DNA of 26,313 nt from CAYUST01 sp964447535 (GTDB lineage Bacteria; Patescibacteriota; Gracilibacteria; Absconditabacterales; Absconditicoccaceae): positions 1 to 26,313 of the forward strand of contig CAYUST010000015.1 in the NCBI GenBank assembly GCA_964447535.1, read 5' to 3'. Below the pieces are notes generated by a model. That model ran no database searches and was not told the origin of the DNA. It worked only from the letters and a program-made list of their open reading frames with translations. Both the position numbers and the translations under genes were made by a program. Positions within the stretch are counted from its first letter, which is position 1. Every line of letters starts with the position of its first letter. This document shows positions 1-10,904 of this stretch, piece by piece.

Positions 1-3000
1 TACAACCATCATCAGGATCACCATTCGCTCCGTCATCACACGCTTCTGGACCATTGATCGTACTATCTCCACATCGTTCTACATCCACCATAGCATCACA
101 CGTATTGGTAACCCCACTTGCTCACGAAAGTGCATTGGAGATAGTGAGCGTCGCAGTATAGCCACCACCTGATATATAGTTGTGTGTATAGATGGACTGT
201 CCTGTGTTCAAACCACCTTCACTATCGCCATCGCCATAGAGGAGACTATCGTAGCCGATCCATCCCGTATTACTGCCTGAGAGCGAGATAGTAAAGGTCT
301 CTTGCTCGCCACTATAGATCGTGCCTGATGCCGCGCTGAGCGTACATTCAGGTATTTCTCGCTGGCAGAGGTCGTCACAACCGTCTCAGTTGGTGGTATT
401 GCCATCGTCGCATTGCTCGTTAGGAATATCTAGTACTCAGTCTCCACAGATTCATCAGTCTCTATTTTGACTTACACAATATTCGTTACAGAATGTACAA
501 CTTCATCCATATGGCGGTATACACTCTACCCCATTCCCTGTTCCCGCATCACATTGTTCCAATATTCCCGTCAACGCATCACCACACCATTCTTCCCAAC
601 TACTACACGTATCGTCAGCGCCGCCGTTGGTGCCGGTACACGACCGACTTCGGGTATGGCCCGTGGTATCGTAGGAGAAATTTGACACACTACCGGAGGC
701 GCATAGTCAACTACTTCAGCCAGTGAGTTCATTTCCATTATTGTCAGCGTCATAGTAGCCTGTACCATCTTGCGCACCACAGAGGCCATTGGTGGTGATT
801 TGACAGAGGTCATTACAGCCATCGGTAGGATCGCCATTTGCTCCATCATCACAGGCTTCTGCACCGTTGGTACTACTATCACCACATCGTTGTACCGTAA
901 TATTTGCCTGACATTGCGCAGTGAATACTCATGAGAACACATTGCTCACGATGAGCGTTGCAGTAAATACACCACCAGAATCATAGATATGCTGATAGAT
1001 TGATTGCCCAGTGTTTAGCCCTCCTTCACTATCACCATCTCCATAAAGTAAACTATCATAGTCTACCCAACCGGTATTTCCTCATGGGATAAATACCGTA
1101 TATTCGCCATTTTGTCCACTATAGATTGTCCCCGTCGTGACGGTCAATGAACAACTTGGAAATTCAAGTGTACATATATCGGTACATCCATCTCCTGTCA
1201 ATGCATTACTGTCATCACACTCTTCACCGTTGGTGATGAGTCCATCACCACATCGATCTTCATTAGCGCTACATACTGCATTTCCTCCTCCATTTGCTCC
1301 ATTACAGTTCCATGACCAACTATGCCCGGTAGTATCGTAGCTGAAACTTGCTACCGTACCAGAGGCACAGAGTCCTGTGCTACCTCAGGTGAGACTATCC
1401 CCATTGTTGGTTGCATCATATATGGTAGTACCACTGACTGCTCCACAGGAACCTGTGATGACTTCGAGACAATCACACGAACTACAAATGTATCATGTCG
1501 CACATTGTGCTTGCCCAGTTCCTTCACAACTTTCAGGGCCATTGACGCTTCCATCACCACATCGTTGTACTTGTACATTTTCACTACAGGTATCACTAAA
1601 TGCTCATGAGTAGACATTACTGACTGTGAGGATAGCTGTATATGCCCCACCGGAATCATAGATATGTTGATAACTATGCGTCCCAGTGTTGAGACTTCCT
1701 TCAGTGTCACCATCACCATAGATGAGACTTGTATATCTTACCCGTCAGGTATTACTTCAAGTGAGGAAAATACTATATCGTTCTATCTCACCACTATAAA
1801 TCGTGCCTGATAATCAAACTAAATCACACCACGGAGTTTCAAACTCACAGATACTTGAACATCAATCTCCACCAACAGGATTATTGTCATCACATTCCTC
1901 CCAAGGATCCAAGGTACCATCACCACATGGATTGTTTGGGCAGTCATTTGGACAGACACAGACTCCCGCATCACAACTACCAGGACCGCAATCAGAATCA
2001 TAGGTACATGCATTTCACCAGGTACATTCTTTCATTGCATAACATGACTCTCCACCTGGACATGCTACATACTCACATCTTTGTTGTGATCCAGGTCCTG
2101 CTCCACCTAAAGTAAATAAAGGATCCAAACATCTACCTTGGAGAAATGATTGAGGATCTCCTGACGGGTGCGTACACAACGTTTGACCAGTGCCGTATTC
2201 AAGTATAGATCATGAAACACAACTCCATACTTGCAAATCTTCTTGAAGGCAAAACACACGATTGAAACCAAGTCATGAAATAATTGAAGCTTTACAGGTG
2301 TATGCGGTGACTACGATGTTGCCTCCCGCATCGAGATAGGCGGTTGCCATGCTCCCTGGGTTGCTAGATTCCCCATCGAGACAACTACTGTTTGCATCCA
2401 ACGTGAGACCTTGGGTACTGGTACTCATTCATGCATGCGAGATGACGAGTTGTATCTGATCACCAGGTTGTACTCAAGAGACAGGAAAGGTGACTTCTAC
2501 AGGTGTGTCAAAAGTAAGTGGCTCTCCAGGAATACCAAATTCAATACCTCCTACTACCTGATGTATGACTCCTTCTACTGCTTGTTCTGTTATTTCAATC
2601 GGAGCGACAATCATATCAGTAGGTATAATGATATCTCACTCTTCGTGTGTTATTGTCGTGTCTGGAGCGATGATCATTTGTCTATTTGGTTCATCACTAT
2701 CCACGAATGTGAGGGTGTCTGTCACTTGCATGCCAATTTGTTCACCTTCATCTGAAAGCACGGGTTGCAAAATATTTTCCAAAACAGCTTCTTCTTTCCC
2801 ATCTAAGTCATCTCTTACCACATGTTCACTTAGTACACAAACAGTACAGCGTTGTTCACAGAACTCAGTATCTTCTGAACATTTTTCCCAACAGAGTTGA
2901 TCAATCACGGTAGGACAATTTTGTTTTTCCTCTCTCGTTTGTGCTGTATAGTGATTGTTGGCTTCTTGGTTCTTTTGTTTTTCTATCTCATCTTTAGTTT

Positions 3001-4204
3001 CCTCGACTTGGTTGCAATCACTGACAAAATAAAATTCTTGTGACTCTCCTTCTTCATCACTTCCTTGTGCGAGATTTCGATGTGGTGCATACCTATCAAC
3101 GGTGATAGTGAGAAGATTATCTTCTAAAGAAATACGTGCTTGCTCTTCTGTTTGACGAGCTGTCTTGATATCATCAAGGGCAATTTGGAGTTCGTCGATA
3201 CGATCGGTAGGAGCATAGAGTTCGTAGAGCTGATCATCTATACGAAACGCACTGAGACGTATCTTGCTAGTGGATCGATTTGGTATAGTCAGTTGTGTTG
3301 TACAGGTTTCAGGTACTTTGGCCTCTTCACTAGTAGGAAGAGGAAGGTCTTTTGGTGCTTGTGTTGTTTTAGTACCTCTGTCTGCATCTCCTTCATCTGC
3401 CGGAGCAGATTCGCTTTCTGGGGTTGGAGTTTCTTGTTTATTTTCCACATTTTCTGTAGGCTGAGGCAGTTGAGGAGTATCTGATTTTTGAGTTTCTTCT
3501 TGGATAGCTTTGTCCTGACAATCACGTACGAATACCATTTCTTTTTTCTCACCACTACGTTCATCCAAGAAAAGTAGCGTTGGTAAGCTATCCTCATCAC
3601 TGAGTTGTATAAATCCTATGTGGAGTTCATCTTCGATATGGGTATGATTAGGGAGCCTTTGTTGAAGCGTAGTAGTGATAAAGTTACGAATTGCTTCTTC
3701 TCATGCTACTGGAGAAGGCAAAATAATACCTTCTCCTTGCACCGTCATTCCGATGAGACTCCAACGAATATCATGTTGGTAAGCTACACGTATCACGCAT
3801 TCTTGCTCAACTCAGGTAGGTTGTTCTTCAGGTATATTTCATTCGCTCTTATCTTCAGTGCTTCATTGTGTCAATGGTGACTCCTCCACTGATTGTGTGA
3901 AAAATAAGGTGCGTCAGACAAGTGCTTCAGTGTTTTGTTTATCAACACCTAGTCAGGTAAGGCCTGCTATCAATGCTATTGCACTGATCTTGATTGCAAT
4001 ACTCGCAGCTCACATCACTTCTGCGAGAACAAGCTTGGCAAGGAGAAGTTTCCCCATCACTATTTGTGCTAGAGCACCATGTGTCAGAGCAATTTTGATG
4101 CCAGCCAGGGTGAAAACACCAAGCTTGAGCTTCAGTACATTACGCAGATGGAGGTGCTGCTTGAGATGGAGCAGAAAGTCTGTAAGAGCCGATCCGGGAG
4201 TCAT
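1..4204 (-). CDS. Giant modular surface protein with DUF4215-type Cys-rich and PKD-like repeats (C-terminus off the window)
   Basis: Read with TGA as Gly, one minus-strand frame is open from about 4315 to the left edge, giving 1,401 codons from the ATG at 4202-4204; TTG at 4259-4261 is an alternative start. No clear ribosome binding site decides between them. The N-terminus (about residues 25-85) is long and hydrophobic but lysine-dotted, probably a membrane signal or anchor. A Pro/Glu/Thr-rich linker follows at about 230-300, a charged helical or coiled-coil stretch at about 320-355, and a beta domain at about 545-645. From about residue 700 to the edge the chain is cysteine-rich. It carries CGDG...ECDD-N...GDGC signatures of DUF4215 (Myxococcus Cys-rich) at about residues 761, 983, 1105, 1253 and 1377, alternating with three PKD-like modules and two modules with a SFSYDTTGH core. 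It is probably an extracellular adhesin or structural protein. Ligand and function are unknown. Confidence 0.85.
82..333 (-). repeat. PKD-like module copy C inside the surface protein
   Basis: This third copy has the same YGDGDSEGGLNTGQSIY core as copy B, followed by SGGGYTATLTISN. A Cys-rich CGDS...ACDDG motif follows and runs into the left edge of the window. The bounds are approximate. Confidence 0.65.
903..1146 (-). repeat. PKD-like module copy B inside the surface protein
   Basis: This is a second copy of the module, with YGDGDSEGGLNTGQSIY and IYDSGGVFTATLIVSN. It is closely similar to copy C in protein and visibly similar in DNA, which suggests internal duplication. The bounds are approximate. 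Confidence 0.65.
1573..1812 (-). repeat. PKD-like module copy A inside the surface protein
   Basis: This encodes a beta-sandwich-type module that opens with SGTIYSGE, contains YGDGDTEGSLNTG and YQHIYDSGG, and ends in LTVSN before the next CGDG Cys-rich motif. The GDGD / H-Y-GG / LTVSN pattern resembles PKD domains. The bounds are approximate. Confidence 0.65.
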
Positions 4205-4479
4205 GACCGTGCAAAGGATGATAAAATAACGAAAAATTTCACTACTTAAGTCTACCCTCAACCTGTGTAAAAGTAAAAACCCAAGCGTATTGTGTCTTAT
4301 TTCTGATTGACAAAACTAATAAAAATATGAAATGTTGATTGACAGTAGAGATCTAAAAGATTAACTTGACAAAACTCGCTTCTGCTTACTCAATTCTGTA
4401 GCATAAAGGCAGATTTCACCATTGAAATGAAGCTCCAAAAAAGTACAAACTCCTACTCTCTTATTTTTTTTATAGGCCC
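4205..4479. other. Divergent intergenic region between the surface protein and uvrD
   Basis: No gene is seen in these 275 bases. On the plus strand the hexamer TTGACA occurs three times (4307-4312, 4339-4344, 4366-4371), but none has a convincing -10 box at 16-18 bases, so I do not call a promoter. A run of eight T (4464-4471) lies just ahead of the uvrD start. The left end could be coding if the surface protein starts at TTG 4261. Confidence 0.5.
4413..4428. repeat. Short inverted repeat in the uvrD leader
   Basis: ATTTCA and TGAAAT form a perfect 6-bp inverted repeat around a 4-base loop (CCAT), 52 bases before the uvrD start. It could be an operator half-site pair or a small RNA hairpin. 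It is short enough to be chance. Confidence 0.3.
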
Positions 4480-6651
4480 ATGTCATCGGTTACCTTAGCA
4501 GAGCGATTTGCTCAACAACTCAATACACAACAATACACAGCGGCTACGTTTTGTACTACGCATAGCCTTATTTTGGCTGGTGCTGGGTCCGGCAAAACGA
4601 GAGCACTTACCTACAAAATAGCCTGGATGTTAGCCACACACCATATTGCACCAGAGCATATTTTGGCAGTGACGTTCACCAACAAGGCAGCTCACGAGAT
4701 GAAATCCAGACTAGTAGAGTTGATGGAAACGATGCATGGATTGCATGACACCGCTACCTACAAGCGATGGCAATTTCCGTGGATTGGCACCTTTCATAGT
4801 ATCTGTCTCAAGCTTCTCAAACAAGATATTGCACAACTCAATCAAGGCTACACAAGCGGGTTTACCATTTATGATGCCAGTGGTGATGTGCCTGCTCTCT
4901 TGAGGCAAATTATCAAAGAACTTGCTCTCAACGATATTATAGAAGTGAATCTGGTGCAGAGAACGATTAGTTGACGAAAAAATAAGGGGCGATTACCTCA
5001 ACACGTACGTAGTCATCTCGACTCCCAACAAGACGAGCGAATTCACCGTATATATGAACGTTATCAACAACAACTTCGTCAGGCGAATGCCTTGGATTTT
5101 GATGATTTATTATTGTTGAGTAAGTTATTATTGGAAGAACATACTGAGGTGCGCATGCATCGACAACAACACTTCAAAGCTATTTTGGTCGATGAGGCGC
5201 AAGATACCAATACTATCCAATTCGCTCTCATGCGTTTGTTGCTCGGCAAAGATGCCACAATTACCTTTATCTGAGACGATTATCAGAGTATTTATAGACG
5301 ACGTGGTGCGGTGATGCACGAATTTTTGGAACTGGAGAAATGGTTGCCAGATATGCAAACTTTCAAACTAGAGACCAATTATAGATCCCGTGCTCCTATT
5401 GTCAAAGCAAGTAATGCATTGATCAAAAATAACAAACAACAATACGACAAAGAGCTAGAAGCACACAAGGATGGCACACAGCCTATTCGTGTTTTCCGTT
5501 TCCAAGATGACTCCCAAGAAGCTTTGCATATTATTGATCTGATTAGCAAATTGAGAGCAGAACACGCTTCCAACCGATCTGATTTCACTATTTTATACAG
5601 AACGAATGCACAATCCTCACCATTTGAGCAGGTCTTGCTCACAGAAGGTATACCTTACCAGGTAGTAGGCGCATTTAAATTTTTTGAACGTAAAGAAATC
5701 AAAGACTGCATAGCCTATTGCAAATGGATGCTCAATCCCGCGGACGAACTCTCTCTCAAAAGAATCATCAATGTTCCCCAGAGAAAAATTGGAGAAACGA
5801 GTGTCTCGCAAGCTATGCAAATAGCTCACCAGCACCAGATGTCTCTCGGTACTGTCATGATGGATCCTCAGCGTTTGCAGTCACTTTTTCCAGCTATGCT
5901 AGCCAACAAACTCAATCAATTTACCCAATTCGCTTTACAGTTACATACGGTATTACCACAGTCTACCCCCGCACAGTTTTTGGATCATTTCCTCAAAGCT
6001 GCTCGTTATCAAGAGTATCTGGTGACAAGTGATGGCAAAGAGGCAGCCGAAGAAAAAATGCAAAACTTGGGTCAGCTTGTTTCACTTGCTGGCAAGTATG
6101 AACAAGTAGGCAAAGAAGGATTGCAACTGATGCTCGATGAAATTACGTTGCTGTGATCACTGGATGAAGTGAGTGACAAAGAACCAGACGCCCTCAAGTT
6201 GATGACCGTCCATGCAAGCAAAGGGTTGGAGTTTCCAACTGTCTTTGTGACAGGACTCGAAGAAGGAATATTTCCCCTCGCCAAAGCAGCATTTGATGAT
6301 GCCGAACTTGAAGAAGAAAGAAGAGCTCTCTATGTCGCTATGACAAGGGCACGTGAACATCTGTTCCTCAGCTACGTCCAAGCGAGACGCCAATGGTGAC
6401 AGATGAAATACTACCCCCCCTCTAGGTTCATCGATGAACTTCCTGCCCAGTTGATCAAGACCTATGATTTGAGTAGCGAATCTCCCCGTGAGGAAGAAGC
6501 ACCATTCGAAATTGGAGATAGTGTCGTCCATACACTCTTTGGCAAATGAGTCGTGATGGAGATTTATCAAGCAATTGCATTAGTCAAGTTTTTTAATGCT
6601 CGTTTTGGTTTGAGAAAGTTGCCGTGGAAGTATTTGAAAGCGGGGAAGTAA
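4480..6651 (+). CDS. uvrD: UvrD/PcrA-type SF1A ATP-dependent DNA helicase
   Basis: A 723-aa superfamily 1A 3'-5' DNA helicase, expected to act in the cytoplasm in nucleotide excision repair, mismatch repair or replication-fork clearance. Visible motifs in order are Walker A AGAGSGKT (residues 33-40), motif Ia VTFTNKAAHEM, motif II DEAQDTN (238-244), motif III GDDYQSIYRRRGA (from 265), motif IV ETNYRS, motif V LMTVHASKGLEF (574-585) and motif VI RRALYVAMTRAR (614-625). A C-terminal GDSVVHTLFGKGVV segment matches the Tudor-like tail of PcrA/UvrD. Length is normal for the family. Five in-frame TGA codons (4972, 5272, 6154, 6397, 6547) read as Gly; the one at 5272 is the G of the conserved GDD motif. 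Motif III has Y where D is usual (GDDDQSIY). The ATG at 4480 follows a T-rich leader without a clear Shine-Dalgarno. The gene heads the polysaccharide run, 27 bases before the next gene, with no functional link evident. Confidence 0.95.
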
Positions 6652-6678
6652 TTTTTTTTATGTACTCATACGTAGGTG

Positions 6679-7641
6679 ATGGAAAAGAAGACAATACTTA
6701 TTACGGGTTCAAGTGGCTTTATAGGATTTCACTTGGCGCAAGCATTATTAGCTGAAGGACATGCAGTCATTGGTATCGACAATGAAAATGACTACTATGA
6801 TCCTACACTCAAACAAGCGAGAAGAGAATATCTTGCTCAATCACCCGCATTTCAATTTATCAAAGGAGATCTTGTTGATCGTACGTTAGTCGACGAGGTA
6901 TTCGAGAAAATGAAACCTCAATTAGTCTTCCATTTGGCAGCACAAGCAGGAGTCAGATACTCATTCGAAAATCCTTATGCATATATAGATAGCAATATTG
7001 TGTGATTTCATAATGTCTTGATCGCTGCTGCCTCACACAAAGTTGAGAAATTCTTCTATGCATCATCAGCAAGCATTTATTGATCGAATGAGAAAAGGCC
7101 GTTCGCAGTTGGTGATATGACGGATGCTCCTATTAGTCTCTATGGAGCAACCAAAAAAGCAAACGAACTTATCGCTCATGCCATCACCCACATGTACGGT
7201 ATGCCTACCATGGGACTCAGGTTTTTCAATGTCTATGGACCACGATGAAGACCTGATGGCGCTTTCTTTATTTTTACCCAAGGTATCTTGGAGCAAACAC
7301 CTATTACGGTGTACAATCATGGTAAATCACTCAGAAATTTTACCTATATTGATGATGTTATTGATGCTATGATGCAACTCAAAAATATTAATTTTACTCA
7401 CCATGTTGTCAACATTGGAAATACCAAAAGTGTCTTGCTAGATGATATGATAAGCGCACTCGAAAAGGCTTGCGGTATGCCTGCTATCAAAGAGTATGCT
7501 CCTCTCCAACCAACAGATATTGCAGAAAGCGAAGTAGATATTTCTCATACACAGGCTTTGATTGATTGGACGCCACGTGTGCATGTACATGAAGGAGTTG
7601 TTGCATTAGTTGATCGACGAAGAGAATACTACAAAAAATAA
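6679..7641 (+). CDS. UDP-glucuronate 4-epimerase-type NAD-dependent epimerase (first paralogue)
   Basis: A 320-aa extended short-chain dehydrogenase/reductase. The NAD-binding TGSSGFIG lies at residues 9-16 and the catalytic Tyr/Lys pair is in YGATK (Y155, K159). The DNENDYYDPTLKQAR segment, HLAAQAGVRYSFENP and LRFFNVYGP are typical of the UDP-glucuronate 4-epimerase (CapI/WbpP-like) branch, which interconverts UDP-glucuronate and UDP-galacturonate or the N-acetyl equivalents. Gly in FYASSASIYGS, VYGP and GPRGRPDG is encoded by TGA. The ATG at 6679 is directly preceded by an in-frame GTG (6676), so either could start. A dehydrogenase follows 34 bases downstream, which fits a uronic-acid sugar-nucleotide pathway. 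The exact substrate (hexuronate or N-acetylhexosaminuronate) cannot be fixed from sequence. Confidence 0.9.
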
Positions 7642-7675
7642 GACCTCATTGTTTTTATGAATTCATGTATTGCGA

Positions 7676-8902
7676 ATGAAAGAAACGGTTGCTATATTGT
7701 GACTAGGATATGTTGGTTTGCCACTTGCTTACCATTTTGCTCGTCAATGATATACGGTTATTGGGTTTGATGTTGCGGAGCAAAAACTTACGGATCTCAG
7801 ACAAGGCATTGATACTACCGAAGAAATAGGTCCTGCGATCAGCGAGGTTGATATACTGTATACCAACAATCCTGTTGATCTCAAGCAGGCTACGTATCTA
7901 ATAGTAACGGTCCCAACTCCCATCGATCATTTTCATCAACCGGATTTTTCTCCCTTGATAGCAGTGAGTACCATGATTGGATCTATCCTACAGAAATGAC
8001 AGATAGTCGTCTATGAGTCAACGGTCTATCCTGGGTGTACCGAGGAACTGTGTATACCATTATTGGAAAAACATTCTTGATTGCTTCGAAAGCAAGATTT
8101 TCATGTGGGATATTCTCCTGAGAGAATTAATCCCGGCGATAAAACACATACCGTTGATAAGATTACCAAGGTAGTAGCAGGTGATACGCCGCAGATTACT
8201 GATCAATTATGTGGCTTATATGGTGCTATAAATAATCAAAACGTCTTTGCTGCGAGTAATATTGCCGTAGCTGAAGCGGCTAAGATTATTGAGAATACCC
8301 AAAGAGATATCAATATTGCCTTGATGAACGAACTCAAACATATCTTTGATGCTGCAGGTATCGACGTGCGAGAGGTGTTAGCGGCTGCCAAAACCAAGTG
8401 GAACTTTCTCCCTTTCCATCCCGGTATGGTGGGTGGACATTGTATTGGTGTAGACCCCTATTGGTTAGCATACAAGGCTAAAGGATTGGGTGTGCATCCA
8501 GAAATGATTCTTGCAGGTAGAAATATCAATGACTCATTTGCGCCGTACCTTGCAAGTCAACTTATCAAAAAAATGACACGCGAACATATCAATCCTGTAG
8601 GAGCAAAGATTCTGATCTTGGGTCTCACCTTCAAGCCTGATGTGCCAGATTTCCGTAATAGCAAAGTGGGGCAATTTATTCAAGAGCTCAAAGCATATGG
8701 ATGTATCATTTCGGCACATGACCCGTATATATCTGCTTTGTCTCCCCATGACCGTGAAGAGTTTGGATTAGCACCAGAAGATCTCGTTGATCAGGTGGTT
8801 GTCTGATATGATATTGCGATCAAAACAGTAGATCATGCAGTCTACAAAGAATTGCAACTTAAAGAAAATTCGCATGTTTGGGAACTCTTGCGTTTGGTAT
8901 AG
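7676..8902 (+). CDS. tviB: UDP-N-acetylhexosamine 6-dehydrogenase (TviB/WbpO type)
   Basis: A 408-aa member of the UDP-glucose/GDP-mannose dehydrogenase family, which oxidises C6 of a UDP-sugar to the uronate using two NAD+. GLGYVG (residues 9-14) is the N-terminal NAD fold. The catalytic Cys256 lies in FHPGMVGGHCIGVDPY, and HPEMILAGRNIND follows. GGHCIGVDPY with AGR-IND is the pattern of TviB/WbpO enzymes acting on UDP-GlcNAc or UDP-GalNAc, and is unlike the GFGGSCFPKD of UDP-glucose dehydrogenases. The first Gly of the NAD loop (ILGLGYVG) is TGA. The ATG at 7676 is chosen because the family's N-terminus (KETVAILGLGYVGLP) begins there and nearby upstream ATGs are out of frame. Predicted product: UDP-GlcNAcA or UDP-GalNAcA. 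Confidence 0.92.
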
Positions 8903-8932
8903 TCGACGCGTTTTTTTATTTCATGCAAGCGT

Positions 8933-10849
8933 ATGTGCGGTATAGCAGGCTTTTGGACACTCCACCCGTGAATGCCCCTGACGAAGATAGTCACGCTTAT
9001 GACTGATGCTCTTGCACATCGTGGACCAAATGATGCATGAGTGCATGAGTTTACCCAAGGAGCATTTGGTCAACGTAGATTGTCAATTATTGACCTCAGT
9101 GAGTGATGACATCAACCTATGTGGTATCAACAACAGGTAGGTGCACGATCAGAGAGATTTCGTCCTGAGTTAGCAAACGATCCACGTGCTCATGAGGCGA
9201 TCAGTATAGTTTTCAACGGGGAGATCTACAATTTTCAAGAGATTAGAACTACCCTGCAAGCAGCCGGATACACCTTTGCAACTCAAAGTGATACAGAGGT
9301 GATTTTGGCAAGCTATTTACATCGATGAGTAGCCTGTTTTTCTCAGTTCAACGGTATGTGGGCATGTGTAATTCATGATCCGCGTACCCATGAAATCATT
9401 ATCTCGAGAGATATAGTCGGTAAGAAACCTCTTTATTATTATCATGATGCACATACTTTTGCGTTCGCATCAGAGCTCAAAGCATTTGTAGCTTTGGATA
9501 ACGCATGATTTCTCCCAACCCTCCAAGTAGATACTGCATCGGTAGAGGACTATTTTGCCTTTGGCTATATTCCCGCTCCTCAAAGCATTTATAGTCAACT
9601 TAAGAAACTTCCACCAAGATCTTATATGCGCCTAGATCTGAAAACGATGCAGATCAAAGAACAACAGGAGTTTTTCACCTTGCCTGACTATACGCCAGTG
9701 CATGATCGAAATGGGCTGGTCCAACAAGGTAAGGACATATTAGCAGATGCAGTCCGTTTGAGAATGATTGCTGATGTACCTGTGGGTACCTTCCTGAGTG
9801 GCTGACTTGATAGTTCGGCGGTGACTGCCCAAATGAGAACTCTCCAGCCTGAATGAGAATTACACACGTTTTCTATAGGATTTGCGGGTAAAGCTTACGA
9901 TGAATCAGCCTATATACATGTAGCACAACAACATATTGGGACCGTACATCATCATGCATATTTTACGCAAGAAGATTTCGATAGGTTACTCCCACAGTTT
10001 GCTTTTTCGTACGATGAACCATTTTGGGATTTTTCTGGGTTTCCTACCCATCAGGTATGCGCATTAGCTAAACCCTTTGTGACCGTTGTACTGAGTGGTG
10101 ATGGAGGTGATGAAATATTTGGAGGATACAATAGTCATCTAGCAGGTAGGAGGTTGGATCTGCTCTATCATGTTCCAGCACTTGTGAGGAAGCTCATTGC
10201 ACGTATTCCTGCACGTCCCAATCTCAAAAGTTTTATAAATCCATATTTATTGATACAGGCGTGTAAACTCAGTCTCTTCCCCAAAAATCAATTTTACGTC
10301 CGTGCACTTGCTGATGAAATGCTCAAAACCGAACATTTCAAACAACTCACTACGGAATGGTTGACCTACTCTCTCCACAAGTGAGGAGGAAGTTTAGCTG
10401 AAGCATTGAGAATCTATGATCTTCTCTTCAACACCTTAGACAATAACTTTTTGGTCAAAGTAGATAGGGCATCTATGGCTAATGCTATTGAAGTGAGATC
10501 TCCTTTTTTGGATAAAAGATTCTTGACCTTTGCACAAACTATTCCTACTGCATACAAACTTTCCATTTTTCAGACTAAGAAGTTGATGAGAGCTATCATT
10601 GCTGATTTGCTGCCTCGTGAGATTGTCCAAAGAGGAAAACAAGGCTTCTTACCTCCTATTGGTGAATGGATTAGACAACCGCAATATAGAGACGCACTGC
10701 AACGTGGTAAAGCTTTAATTACACAGTATGCTCCCCAACTGAGCTGATTTTATGATACGTGTCTGCAACAGTCCTCAAATACACTCAATACGACCTATAT
10801 TATTAAGCTATTTCTTTTTGCTTTGTGGCACGAGAAGTGGAGGAAGTAG
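8933..10849 (+). CDS. asnB: Glutamine-dependent asparagine synthetase-type amidotransferase (AsnB family)
   Basis: A 638-aa class-II glutamine amidotransferase fused to an asparagine synthetase domain. It begins MCGIAGFW, so Cys2 becomes the N-terminal nucleophile after Met removal. HRGPNDAG, RLSIIDLS and NGEIYNF are glutaminase-domain motifs. The synthetase half has the pyrophosphate loop SGGLDSS (289-295), whose second Gly is TGA (9803-9805), then LSGDGGDEIFGGY and VKVDRASMANAIEVRSPFLD. About ten TGA codons read as Gly. Length is normal. It lies 30 bases after a UDP-HexNAc dehydrogenase and 55 bases before a glycosyltransferase. In O-antigen and capsule loci such enzymes (WbpS, WbtH) amidate GalNAcA to the uronamide. 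That role is inferred here; ordinary asparagine synthesis is the alternative. The ATG is fixed by the MCGIAG start. Confidence 0.93.
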
Positions 10850-10904
10850 TTGTTTTTGCTTGATACATGTGTATAATGGTGGCAGTTTATTTATACGATT
10901 AGTG

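Noticed and set aside
571..942. Minus-strand 123-aa frame in the Cys-rich region, and the similar one at 1351-1719.
   Set aside because: They are other-frame shadows of the surface protein: the frame with repeated CGDG...CDDG motifs runs unbroken through both under code 25.
3858..4229. Plus-strand 123-aa frame rich in Arg and Ser.
   Set aside because: It is antisense to the N-terminal part of the surface protein; composition is typical of a shadow frame.
8891..8917. Possible intrinsic terminator after the UDP-HexNAc dehydrogenase (GCGT/ACGC then T7).
   Set aside because: The stem is only four pairs with a 12-base loop and overlaps coding sequence; asnB follows at once in the same orientation.
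8933..10849. TGA as tryptophan (code 4, as in mycoplasmas).
   Set aside because: TGA falls on invariant glycines such as the SGGLDSS loop and CGDG/NGDGC motifs, while Trp positions use TGG.
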